Assembly: GCA_029260195.1 (NCBI GenBank)
Contig: JAJDDS010000083.1
Coordinates: 1 to 6,036 of the forward strand
Direction of reading: 5' to 3'
Length of the DNA: 6,036 nt
Source: Phycisphaerae bacterium
Lineage (GTDB): Bacteria > Planctomycetota > Phycisphaerae > UBA1845
The notes under the pieces are model-generated. The model ran no database searches, had not been told where the DNA came from, and worked only from the letters and a program-made list of their open reading frames with translations. Made by a program: the position numbers and the translations under genes. The first letter of the stretch is position 1. Every line of letters starts with the position of its first letter. Of this stretch, positions 1-5,362 are shown piece by piece.

Positions 1-804
1 ACCTATATGGTCCAACAACTCTGGAAGAAGCTCACCGCGCCGGCGATTGGCACTTCGGACACGCCGTGCGCCGTCCGCTCGGATGCGAAGGTCGCGGACG
101 TTCGGTTGGCGCCGAACGACCGCGTTCAGGTCACTTACGCGGACCGCGACGGTCAGTTCCATTCGATCCTTGCCAAGCGCGTCGTCATGTGTACGCCCAA
201 GATGATTTGCAAGTACATCATCCACGATCTTTCGAAACTGGACCTCGAGAAATACGACGCGATGCACTTCGTCGGAACGCGACCTTATGTGGTAGCCAAC
301 GTCCTCCTGGACGCGCCCGTTAAGAGAGACTTCTACGATATTTTTCTACTGGGCGACGGCGACTTCCCGATGGACGCGAGTCAGGCGTGGAAGAACTCGC
401 GCGTGGTGGATTTGCTCTCGGGTGACTACGCGCGCATCCGAGATATCCCGCGGAGCGTATTGACGCTCTATTGGCCGCTGCCTTGGGACACCGCCCGCTT
501 CACACTCGTGCTTGACGACGCCCATCAAGACTACGCCGAACGCTTGGCGCCGCAGGTCAAGGAGATGCTCAACTTGCTCAAAGTGCCCATCAGTGCCGTC
601 ACGCAAGTGCGCATGACCCGCTGGGGGCACGCGGTCCCGACAGCCATTCCCGGCTTAATGGGCAACGGCATCATCGAGCGCCTGCGCCGGCCGATCGACC
701 ACCGGATCTTCTTCGTCAACCAGGACAACTGGGCGCTCCCCGCCGTCGAGAACTGCCTGCTCGACGCGGAGATCTACATCCCTCAAGTCGAGGCCGGGCT
801 CTGA
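1..804 (+). CDS. FAD-dependent amine-oxidase-like oxidoreductase, C-terminal part (5' truncated by window edge)
   Basis: The reading frame is open from base 1 to a TGA at 802-804, so about 267 C-terminal residues are visible and the N-terminal FAD-binding Rossmann motif would lie outside the window. Two regions resemble the flavin amine oxidase / phytoene-desaturase-like superfamily. The first is a strand-rich segment ending in VVMCTPKMI, matching the family pattern in which a substrate-domain strand leads into 'VVxAxP'. The second is a C-terminal stretch, RWGHAVPTAIPG followed by RIFFVNQDNWALPAVENCLL, which matches the family's 'RW..a.p..pG ... riffaGd ... g..eGa..sG' FAD-contacting end. The usual small and acidic residues after RIFF are replaced by VNQDN, so this is a divergent subfamily. 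Known members oxidise amines or related substrates using FAD; the substrate here cannot be read from the sequence. The 534-bp gap and a terminator-like hairpin separate it from the next gene, so they are probably not co-transcribed. The call is good at superfamily level only. Confidence 0.8.
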   Translation, partial: TYMVQQLWKKLTAPAIGTSDTPCAVRSDAKVADVRLAPNDRVQVTYADRDGQFHSILAKRVVMCTPKMICKYIIHDLSKLDLEKYDAMHFVGTRPYVVANVLLDAPVKRDFYDIFLLGDGDFPMDASQAWKNSRVVDLLSGDYARIRDIPRSVLTLYWPLPWDTARFTLVLDDAHQDYAERLAPQVKEMLNLLKVPISAVTQVRMTRWGHAVPTAIPGLMGNGIIERLRRPIDHRIFFVNQDNWALPAVENCLLDAEIYIPQVEAGL

Positions 805-976
805 TCGAATTCCAAGAGAGCTTGCCGGGCGACCAGCGCGTCGGCCGCCATCGTGACGCGTCGCCGTCAGTCAGGACCGTAAGTGCTTGTCCCAGTTGAG
901 GTTCGAGACGCCGCCAACCCGGCTCGGCGATCGCCGCGGGCTCTGTTTCATTTCGCTTGAATCTGCAAAATGCTGC

Positions 977-1005
977 TTGAATTGCAGCCGGCAATCTGAT
1001 AACAT
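977..1005 (+). promoter_or_regulatory. candidate sigma-70-like promoter in the 805-1338 spacer
   Basis: TTGAAT (977-982), a 17-bp spacer and TAACAT (1000-1005) give 4/6 matches to each consensus hexamer. The predicted transcript start near 1012 lies about 50 bases before the T7 tract of the hairpin at 1024-1060. It could drive a short RNA or the long leader of the PEP-CTERM gene. The same TAACAT with 17-bp spacing recurs before the coiled-coil gene. Short inverted repeats (CTGAT/ATCAG, 996-1008) overlap the -10. The match is weak and purely sequence-based. Confidence 0.25.
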
Positions 1006-1023
1006 CAGTATAGCTGGAACAGG

Positions 1024-1060
1024 AGAGAGAGCCTTTGGGCATCGCCCGGGTTCTTTTTTT
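1024..1060 (+). terminator. intrinsic terminator-like hairpin with T7 tract
   Basis: GGGC (1037-1040) and GCCC (1044-1047) pair around an ATC loop. The stem extends through three U-G pairs (1034-1036 with 1048-1050). After a small internal mismatch, a GA-rich run (1024-1031) can pair with the C and T run (1053-1060). Seven Ts at 1054-1060 give the classic U-tract on the + strand only. It lies 220 bases beyond the oxidoreductase stop, so it may end that transcript or a short RNA starting near 1012. Confidence 0.5.
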
Positions 1061-1121
1061 GTGTCGACGTCGCCGGTGAACGCGTGCGTCGGCCCAAGCC
1101 CGGAGCCGGAGGAGGCGGACC

Positions 1122-1337
1122 ATGCCGGGCTCGGTTCTGGAATCGACCAGTGTCAAATACTTGACACTCTCAACCGCGCGGACTGATCGCGACACGCGCG
1201 GGTTGATCCCCCCTTCCGAATCCGCATCCTCGCCGCCTCGATGTCCTTCGAGTCCCAACACAATTCCATCGACGCCGGCGCGCGGCGCTCGGCGTTTTTC
1301 CAGTGGTCACACCCAACCGTTGATTGGAGGAGGCTGA
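1122..1337 (+). CDS. possible 71-codon upstream ORF/leader peptide coupled to the PEP-CTERM gene
   Basis: The ATG at 1122 is preceded by GGAGGAGG (about 1108-1115) with six bases between the AGGAGG core and the start, a near-ideal ribosome binding site. The frame runs 71 codons to a TGA at 1335-1337, leaving one base before the ATG of the PEP-CTERM gene at 1339. That spacing is typical of translational coupling. The peptide (MPGSVLESTSVKYLTLST...) is rich in Ser, Pro, Thr and Arg, has no recognisable domain, signal peptide or membrane helix, and its codon use is not clearly coding. The palindrome at 1149-1168, the hairpin at 1174-1201 and the hairpin at 1272-1299 all lie inside it, so translation of this ORF could affect their folding. 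It could equally be a chance open frame in a GC-rich spacer. Real only if the peptide or the start/stop architecture is conserved in relatives. Confidence 0.25.
   Translation: MPGSVLESTSVKYLTLSTARTDRDTRGLIPPSESASSPPRCPSSPNTIPSTPARGARRFSSGHTQPLIGGG
1149..1168. promoter_or_regulatory. 20-bp palindromic operator-like site (8+4+8)
   Basis: AGTGTCAA (1149-1156), ATAC, TTGACACT (1161-1168) form a perfect dyad with a 4-bp spacer, typical in size for a dimeric helix-turn-helix regulator site. It lies 170 bases before the PEP-CTERM start. The arm contains a consensus TTGACA, but no good -10 lies 16-18 bases downstream on either strand, so it reads better as an operator than as a core promoter. It is not a CRP (TGTGA-N6-TCACA) or FNR (TTGAT-N4-ATCAA) consensus. 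The cognate regulator is unknown. Confidence 0.4.
1174..1201. repeat. GC-rich inverted repeat in the PEP-CTERM leader
   Basis: CCGCGCG (1174-1180) and CGCGCGG (1195-1201) are perfect 7-bp complementary arms around a 14-base loop. With a one-base bulge the pairing extends to AA (1172-1173) with TT (1203-1204). It begins six bases after the dyad at 1149-1168. No T tract follows, so it is a leader RNA stem rather than a terminator if it is transcribed. Confidence 0.3.
1272..1299 (+). terminator. strong GC hairpin plus T tract 40 bases before the PEP-CTERM start: candidate attenuator
   Basis: ACGCCG (1272-1277) pairs with CGGCGT (1290-1295), and internally GCGC (1278-1281) pairs with GCGC (1285-1288) around a GCG loop with one bulged T. 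Four Ts (1296-1299) follow. This has the shape of an intrinsic terminator but sits inside the leader, upstream of the Shine-Dalgarno sequence at 1328-1333. It could end a transcript entering from upstream or act as a conditional attenuator for the PEP-CTERM gene. The T tract is short, so termination strength is uncertain. Confidence 0.45.
1328..1333 (+). promoter_or_regulatory. Shine-Dalgarno of the PEP-CTERM gene
   Basis: AGGAGG lies five bases before the ATG at 1339. This fixes that start over the in-frame TTG at 1324, which is followed by the purine run itself and has no ribosome binding site of its own. Confidence 0.8.
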
Positions 1338-1338
1338 C

Positions 1339-2430
1339 ATGATTCGTCGAAACGACACGATCGCGACTTGGGCGCTCGCCGCCGCGGTCACGTTTACTAC
1401 GGTCTCGGTATCCGCCGACGTTTACAACAACACCGGCCCGGGCCTTCCGGGATTGGGGACCGTCTCGATCGCCACCGGGAACAACCCCAACGCCGACGGG
1501 TACTTGAGCATCTCCCCGGATGAGTATGGGTCGTGGGCCAGCACCACCTTCGGCGGAAGCGGCGACATCTTCAATCCGGCGGGGGGTTTCGGTCCGCTCG
1601 AAGCCACCTTCACCAGCGGGCTGTTCATGTTCGGAAGCGGTCAGCGCGAGTTGCTCAGCGATAGCTTTGACTGGCAGAACACCGTCGGTCCGGTCCCGTT
1701 TGAAGCCGATGGGAGCTTGAACAGGCTGATCACCGGAGCGTTGTCGGCGTCGGATACGAGTGGAAACGGGATCTTCGACACGCTGATGAGTTCGTTCCAT
1801 GTCGAGGGGGGCAGCACGGACATGGACTTCGGTCTCACGCAACACGTCGCGTCCGCCGACCCCGGCGTCGCATTTCTCCAGCAAACCTACGCGATCACGA
1901 ACAACGGTCCAACCGTTTCGTTCGACCTGGTGCGTGCGTTTGACGCCGACCTGTTCTGGTCCGGGGATTTCATCGACGACGAGGTCGGCACGAACACGAA
2001 CGGTTCCGGACTGGACACGTACGTCTTTCAGCAAGAGGTCGGCAACTCCGATACAGCCATTACGCTCAGCAGTCCCCAAGCCAACGGCTACTACGGCGGC
2101 AAGAACGGCGTCACGCCACCGGGCGGGCCGCCGTTTGGATATGGAACAGACGTGCAGGTGTGGGACGCGTTCGGTACGCCGACGAACTGGCTCAACCACA
2201 TTGCCGGCGTCGGGTCCAACACCAACGGTACGAGTGGCGCGTTCCCCCCAGGCAGCGCCGCGACGGCCGACGGGTTCATGGGACTGAACATCCCGATCGA
2301 ACTTGCACAAGGCGATACGACGACGGTGACGTTGCTGTACACGTACGGTTCAGATGTTCCGGTACCGGAACCCGCATCGCTGGCGCTACTGGGTCTCGGC
2401 GCCATCTGCCTCCTGCGCCGAAGGCTGTAG
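1339..2430 (+). CDS. secreted PEP-CTERM sorting domain protein
   Basis: This is a 363-residue exported protein. The ATG at 1339 follows AGGAGG and begins a classic signal peptide: MIRRN n-region, hydrophobic WALAAAVTFTTV, and likely cleavage at VSA/DV after residue 26. The mature part (27-341) is rich in Gly, Asn, Ser, Thr and Asp with almost no Cys, typical of an extracellular beta-rich protein. It contains TYAITNNGPTVSFDLVRAFDADLFW (central), resembling a beta-sandwich; no enzyme motif is recognised. The C-terminal 22 residues begin VPEPASLALLGLG and end LLRRRL: the PEP signal, a hydrophobic helix and a basic tail, the PEP-CTERM tripartite sorting signal. Family knowledge: such proteins are processed by exosortase and often linked to extracellular matrix or surface. 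No exosortase or polysaccharide gene is in this window. The gene seems monocistronic, with a structured leader upstream and strong hairpins downstream. Confidence 0.92.
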   Translation: MIRRNDTIATWALAAAVTFTTVSVSADVYNNTGPGLPGLGTVSIATGNNPNADGYLSISPDEYGSWASTTFGGSGDIFNPAGGFGPLEATFTSGLFMFGSGQRELLSDSFDWQNTVGPVPFEADGSLNRLITGALSASDTSGNGIFDTLMSSFHVEGGSTDMDFGLTQHVASADPGVAFLQQTYAITNNGPTVSFDLVRAFDADLFWSGDFIDDEVGTNTNGSGLDTYVFQQEVGNSDTAITLSSPQANGYYGGKNGVTPPGGPPFGYGTDVQVWDAFGTPTNWLNHIAGVGSNTNGTSGAFPPGSAATADGFMGLNIPIELAQGDTTTVTLLYTYGSDVPVPEPASLALLGLGAICLLRRRL

Positions 2431-2448
2431 CGCCATAGCACATGGGCG

Positions 2449-2481
2449 CGCTGCGCGGGCGATCCTCCAGCACGCGCAGCG
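2449..2481. repeat. 9-bp perfect inverted repeat downstream of the PEP-CTERM gene
   Basis: CGCTGCGCG (2449-2457) and CGCGCAGCG (2473-2481) are exact reverse complements around a 15-base loop, starting 19 bases after the TAG stop. It would form a very stable RNA stem protecting the 3' end, but no T tract follows. Confidence 0.45.
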
Positions 2482-2492
2482 GTACGGACGAT

Positions 2493-2524
2493 GCGGCCGA
2501 TCTCGGATCACCGAGGTCGGCCGT
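2493..2524 (+). terminator. long stable 3' hairpin (14-bp stem, ATCA loop), possible terminator without T tract
   Basis: GGCCGATCTCGG (2495-2506) pairs with CCGAGGTCGGCC (2511-2522) around an ATCA tetraloop with a single U-G wobble. C2494-G2523 and a G-U wobble extend it to 14 pairs. It follows the stem at 2449-2481 by 11 bases. Together they form a tandem-hairpin 3' region between the PEP-CTERM gene and the candidate promoter at 2550. There is no U-tract, so it may stabilise RNA 3' ends rather than terminate by the intrinsic mechanism. Confidence 0.4.
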
Positions 2525-2549
2525 CACCGTCTGGCGTGGGGATCCCGCG

Positions 2550-2578
2550 TTGACGATGCGCGCCGCCAGCCCTAACAT
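2550..2578 (+). promoter_or_regulatory. candidate sigma-70 promoter for the coiled-coil/pilT operon
   Basis: TTGACG (2550-2555, 5/6) and TAACAT (2573-2578, 4/6) are separated by exactly 17 bases. A start near 2585 would give a leader of about 80 bases. The site follows the tandem hairpins that likely end the PEP-CTERM transcript, which is where a new transcription unit should begin. Confidence 0.45.
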
Positions 2579-2666
2579 CACTTGAGACCGGCTCACACCT
2601 CGGGTTCGCGACGTGGCGGCCTCCGGGTCGGTTGTGCGCGGGATCGAACGGAGGGTGAACATACCG

Positions 2667-3407
2667 ATGCCAACGACGAAGCTATTCTCAAGAGTCGGTG
2701 CCTGGTTCAAGACGGGATCAGCCGGTCGCCGCGGCGACGCCGGGCTCGCTGATGTCGACGACAACGGGCTGATCAAACCGACGACAAGCGACGATGAGCG
2801 CAATACGGTGGGGACTCTGCTCTCCCGTTGGCAAGAGCGGACCCAATCACTTCAGCGGCTTGAGGACGGATACCAGCGGCTTGGCGAGGTGATCGAGTCG
2901 ATCCAGAAACACCTCGACACGCAGGACACCCGCAGCCGTGAGATGGCTGAATCCGTGGTGCGGTTAACGGACTCCATCACCCGTCTACCGGAGAGTATGG
3001 ACAAGCAGCACGAGCAGCTCCGTGCGATCGCCGAACAACTCGAGGTGGGGAATGCTCGCTCCGGGCGGGTCGAGTCGTCAATGTCTGAACTGCCGAAGAT
3101 CGCCGACGCGCAGCGCGAGACGCTTGTTTCGGTTCGCGATGAGATCGACGCCAGCCGCAAGACGCAGGAGCGCATCGCCGCGTCGATGGACGGATTCCAC
3201 GACGCAGTCGGCTCGTTGAATCGAGCGTCGGATGCCTCGGTCGCTTCGTTTCGGGAACTTCACGCCGCCACAGCCGCCGGTGACGAGCGGATGGCGGTTC
3301 TGCTGACCGAGCAGAACAAGAGAACGACCACACTTGTGATCGTCGCGATCGCCACGGCTGCTGTTCTTACGATCACGACGATCGCTTCGATGCTCATCGG
3401 AGGATGA
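2667..3407 (+). CDS. coiled-coil protein with a single C-terminal transmembrane helix, unknown function
   Basis: This is a 246-residue protein with no family I can name. The ATG at 2667 is preceded by GGAGGGTGA (from 2650) at about 12 bases; in-frame GTGs at 2655 and 2613 are alternatives (the latter adds 18 residues). Residues 1-45 are polar and probably flexible. Residues about 46-218 are strongly helical and heptad-like, rich in Glu, Gln, Arg, Ser and Leu. The segments LPESMDKQHEQL (from 107) and LPKIADAQRETL (from 142) form an internal repeat with a 35-residue, five-heptad period. Residues about 221-243 are a hydrophobic helix followed by only a few residues, so the protein would be tail-anchored with the coiled coil in the cytoplasm. 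It resembles the signalling helices of methyl-accepting proteins in composition but lacks their hairpin motif. It ends 45 bases before the pilT-like gene, with no terminator between, suggesting an operon and a role linked to the pilus motor. Confidence 0.85.
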   Translation: MPTTKLFSRVGAWFKTGSAGRRGDAGLADVDDNGLIKPTTSDDERNTVGTLLSRWQERTQSLQRLEDGYQRLGEVIESIQKHLDTQDTRSREMAESVVRLTDSITRLPESMDKQHEQLRAIAEQLEVGNARSGRVESSMSELPKIADAQRETLVSVRDEIDASRKTQERIAASMDGFHDAVGSLNRASDASVASFRELHAATAAGDERMAVLLTEQNKRTTTLVIVAIATAAVLTITTIASMLIGG

Positions 3408-3452
3408 CCGCGACACGACCGAACGGGTCGATAACGTAGGATTGGTCGTCGC

Positions 3453-4571
3453 ATGACACCGAAGGAAACGATTGACAATTTGCTGGCCGGGATGGGCAAG
3501 TTCGGCGCCTCCGATCTGCACATCAAGGTTGGGTATTCGCCGTACTACCGTGTGGCTGGGCACCTTCGACAGGTTGAGCTCGCCCGCATCGACTCGACCG
3601 AATACATGGAAGACATGTTCCGCGCACTCGTTCCGGAAGCGCGTCGGGAGGAGTACGCTCGACACGGGGACCTTGACTTCTCGCTCAAGGGTGCGTCCGG
3701 TGACCGATTTCGCATCAACGTCTACCGCGCCACCGGCGAGATGCACGCCGCGATCCGCCGCGTGCAGAGCGAAATCCCGTCCTTTGAATCGTTGCAGTTA
3801 CCCGCCACCTACGAGAAGACGATCGGCAACACGCACGCCGGGCTTGTCCTCATCAGCGGTGTTACCGGCAGCGGCAAGAGCAGCACCATGGCTGCGCTCC
3901 TCGAGCACATCAACGCGACGCGATCGACGCACATCATCACCGTCGAGGATCCCGTCGAGTACGTGTTCAAGCCGAAGAAGTCCATCATCTCGCAGCGTGA
4001 GATTGGTATCGACATCCCCAATTACTCCGAAGCGCTGCGTTTCGTTGTCCGGCAGGACCCCGACGTCATCCTCATCGGCGAGATGCGCGACCGGGAGACG
4101 ATGCTGGCAGCCATTCAGTCCGCGGAGACGGGGCATTTGGTCATGGGCTCGATCCACTGCTCCGACGCCACGCAGACCTTCGCCCGTATTCTCGAGTTCT
4201 TCGATCGCGGCGACCACGACTTCATTCGCTCGTCGCTCTCGAGCAGCTTGGCAGCGATCATGTGTCAACGACTCCTGCCCGGTATTGACGAGGGAACGCG
4301 CGTCCCCGCGACGGAGGTGCTCCTCAATAACGCGACCGTTCGCGATAAGATCCGCCGGTCCGAAGACGAAGACCTCCCCGCGATCATCGCTCAAAGCGTC
4401 GAGGATGGGATGCGCAGCTTTACGTACTCGCTGGCTGAGCTGATCGAGAACGAGAAGATATACTACGACGTTGCGATGGAATACGCTCCCAGCCGTGAGG
4501 CTTTGGCGAGTTCGGTCAAGGGCATCAAGACGTCCACGCAAGGTCTCGTCGGCCGCGTCCGCGGGAAGTGA
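3453..4571 (+). CDS. pilT: type IV pilus retraction ATPase, PilT/PilU family
   Basis: This is a 372-residue GspE/PilT secretion ATPase, hexameric in known members, that powers pilus retraction at the inner membrane. The order of motifs is canonical. An N-terminal PAS-like domain carries the SDLH signature (20-23). Walker A is GVTGSGKS (136-143), the Asp box ITVEDPVEY (162-170), Walker B VILIGEMRD with Glu210 (205-213), and the His box GHLVMGSIH with His228 and His235 (227-235). All catalytic residues appear intact. The C-terminal element matching PilT's AIRNLIRE is ATVRDKIRRSE (about 294-304), clearly diverged. Absence of a GspE/PilB-type N-terminal domain and the length favour PilT/PilU over an assembly ATPase; separating PilT from PilU needs a tree. 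The start has only a weak GTAGGA about 12 bases upstream, consistent with expression dependent on the upstream coiled-coil gene. No pilC, pilB or pilin gene is in the window. Confidence 0.95.
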   Translation: MTPKETIDNLLAGMGKFGASDLHIKVGYSPYYRVAGHLRQVELARIDSTEYMEDMFRALVPEARREEYARHGDLDFSLKGASGDRFRINVYRATGEMHAAIRRVQSEIPSFESLQLPATYEKTIGNTHAGLVLISGVTGSGKSSTMAALLEHINATRSTHIITVEDPVEYVFKPKKSIISQREIGIDIPNYSEALRFVVRQDPDVILIGEMRDRETMLAAIQSAETGHLVMGSIHCSDATQTFARILEFFDRGDHDFIRSSLSSSLAAIMCQRLLPGIDEGTRVPATEVLLNNATVRDKIRRSEDEDLPAIIAQSVEDGMRSFTYSLAELIENEKIYYDVAMEYAPSREALASSVKGIKTSTQGLVGRVRGK

Positions 4572-4576
4572 CTTTG

Positions 4577-4599
4577 GGTTGACGAGGCTGGCGTCGACC
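4577..4599 (+). terminator. hairpin immediately after pilT
   Basis: GGTTGACG (4577-4584) pairs with CGTCGACC (4592-4599) with one U-G wobble around a 7-base loop, starting five bases after the pilT stop. Its position suits an operon end, but there is no T tract, so it is weak as an intrinsic terminator. Confidence 0.3.
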
Positions 4600-4714
4600 G
4601 CACGTAACGATTGAAGGACGCTCGCTTGGGAGAATTCGGCGCGCGTGACACGTTGGCCGAAGCGGTTGCGCTCACCCGTTCAGCGCGGGAGATGGACGGA
4701 CTCTCCTGTATCGC

Positions 4715-5031
4715 CTATTGCCGGTCGTCACACGCTTCGACAGTCACGACGGCAGCGTCCGATGTCACCTCGTTGCGCGCCCCGATCATCGCGGCGTGGT
4801 AGCTTCCCGTGTCGGACGTTTGCGCGTCGGCGATCCTCAAGCATGCGGCGTTTGCGCCGGGGATGGGTGCGTCATTCTTGAACCACTGAAACGACACGGC
4901 GTTCGCGGCTCCGACCAACACAAAAAAATGCTCGCAGCGACGCAAAACGTGCCACCGGTCGGTTGCGTCTGAATCACCACGCTCGGCGCGCCGTCCAGCA
5001 CGAGGTTGGCTCGTTGCTCGACGCACTGGCA
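4715..5031 (-). pseudogene. frameshifted Ig-like domain remnant
   Basis: Read on the - strand, two frames together make one Ig-like domain. The first frame (from about 5031) gives CQCVEQRANL, then APSVVIQTQPTGGTFCVAAS. The second gives VGAANAVSFQWFKNDAPIPG, then LRIADAQTSDTGSYHAAMIG and SDAAVVTVEAC before a TAG at 4715-4717. The pattern of QP, FQWFKN, L.I..., and D.GSY with tSdaavvtV is the usual bacterial I-set/Ig-like repeat seen in planctomycete and verrucomicrobial surface proteins. The frames switch at an A7 run (4922-4928, T7 on the coding strand), and one extra base there would restore a continuous domain. No signal peptide or start is found upstream, and the domain would be a single isolated module. 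A decayed gene is the best reading; a sequencing error in the homopolymer is the alternative. Confidence 0.5.
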
Positions 5032-5053
5032 TCCGGCCAAGTCCAACACCCGT

Positions 5054-5251
5054 TTCTTGTTGGGTTTGGGTACGGTGGAGAACCAGACCGTTCCCCCGAC
5101 CGCCGGGGTCGACGTGGACTTCGTGGACATCAACCGCAACGGCAGCGTTAACCCGCTTGATCTGAACGCCTTCAAGCAGCTGATCAACGGCATCAGCCCC
5201 CCGGCTACACAATCGTGGACCGGCGAGTCCATGAACAACCCGCGACCTTGA
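5054..5251 (+). pseudogene. dockerin-like C-terminal fragment
   Basis: The + frame ending at TGA 5249-5251 contains DINRNGSVNPLDLNAFKQLI (about 5126-5185). This matches one calcium-binding loop-helix repeat of dockerin type I / EF-hand-like modules, with Asp, Asn, Asn and Asp at loop positions 1, 3, 5 and 12. In planctomycetes such modules usually sit at the C-terminus of long secreted proteins, and this frame does stop 66 bases after the loop-helix. Only one of the two expected repeats is present, and the frame upstream has no recognisable protein, start signal or ribosome binding site. I read it as the tail of a degraded gene. The Ig-like remnant on the opposite strand ends just next to it, so the two fragments lie back to back. 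Confidence 0.4.
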
Positions 5252-5313
5252 GCTGCGATGGTGGCAGGCTCCGGGCAATCGCATCCAGATCGCCCGGTCC
5301 GAGTGACCACTCG

Positions 5314-5343
5314 AACACGCGGATGGGCCGCCACCCGTGTTTT
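5314..5343 (+). terminator. bulged hairpin followed by TTTT
   Basis: AACACG (5314-5319) pairs with CGTGTT (5336-5341), with GG/CC and TGG/CCA inside and two single-base bulges around a GCCG loop. Ts run 5340-5343. It lies 62 bases after the dockerin-like fragment and could be the surviving terminator of that lost gene. The T tract is short and partly in the stem. Confidence 0.3.
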
Positions 5344-5362
5344 CGGACGCCTCGCGCTCATC

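Noticed and set aside
977..1060. Sigma-54 promoter for the PEP-CTERM gene, as known for some PEP-CTERM genes in Proteobacteria
   Set aside because: No TGGCAC-N5-TTGC-like element with the required GG and GC spacing was found in 805-1338.
887..1186. A 99-codon + strand frame in the spacer
   Set aside because: No ribosome binding site or recognisable similarity, and it crosses the hairpin-T7 terminator.
1161..1189. TTGACA within the palindrome as the -35 of a promoter
   Set aside because: The hexamers 16-18 bases downstream (around TGATCG) do not resemble a -10 on the + strand, and the - strand is no better.
716..1261. A 181-codon open - strand frame in the spacer
   Set aside because: Low-complexity Arg/Ser/Pro-rich translation with no domain or ribosome binding site; it runs through terminator-like hairpins and overlaps the end of the oxidoreductase gene.
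1153..2310. A 385-codon open - strand frame opposite the PEP-CTERM gene
   Set aside because: Composition is Arg/Val/Gly/Asp-rich with no recognisable domain. The + strand has a signal peptide, a ribosome binding site and a PEP-CTERM tail.
3472..4443. Long open frames on both strands inside pilT
   Set aside because: Ser/Arg/Thr-rich or mixed translations are out-of-frame shadows; the PilT frame has all the family motifs.
4611..4802. A 63-codon + strand frame after pilT
   Set aside because: TTG start without a ribosome binding site, no domain, and its second half is antisense to the Ig-like remnant.
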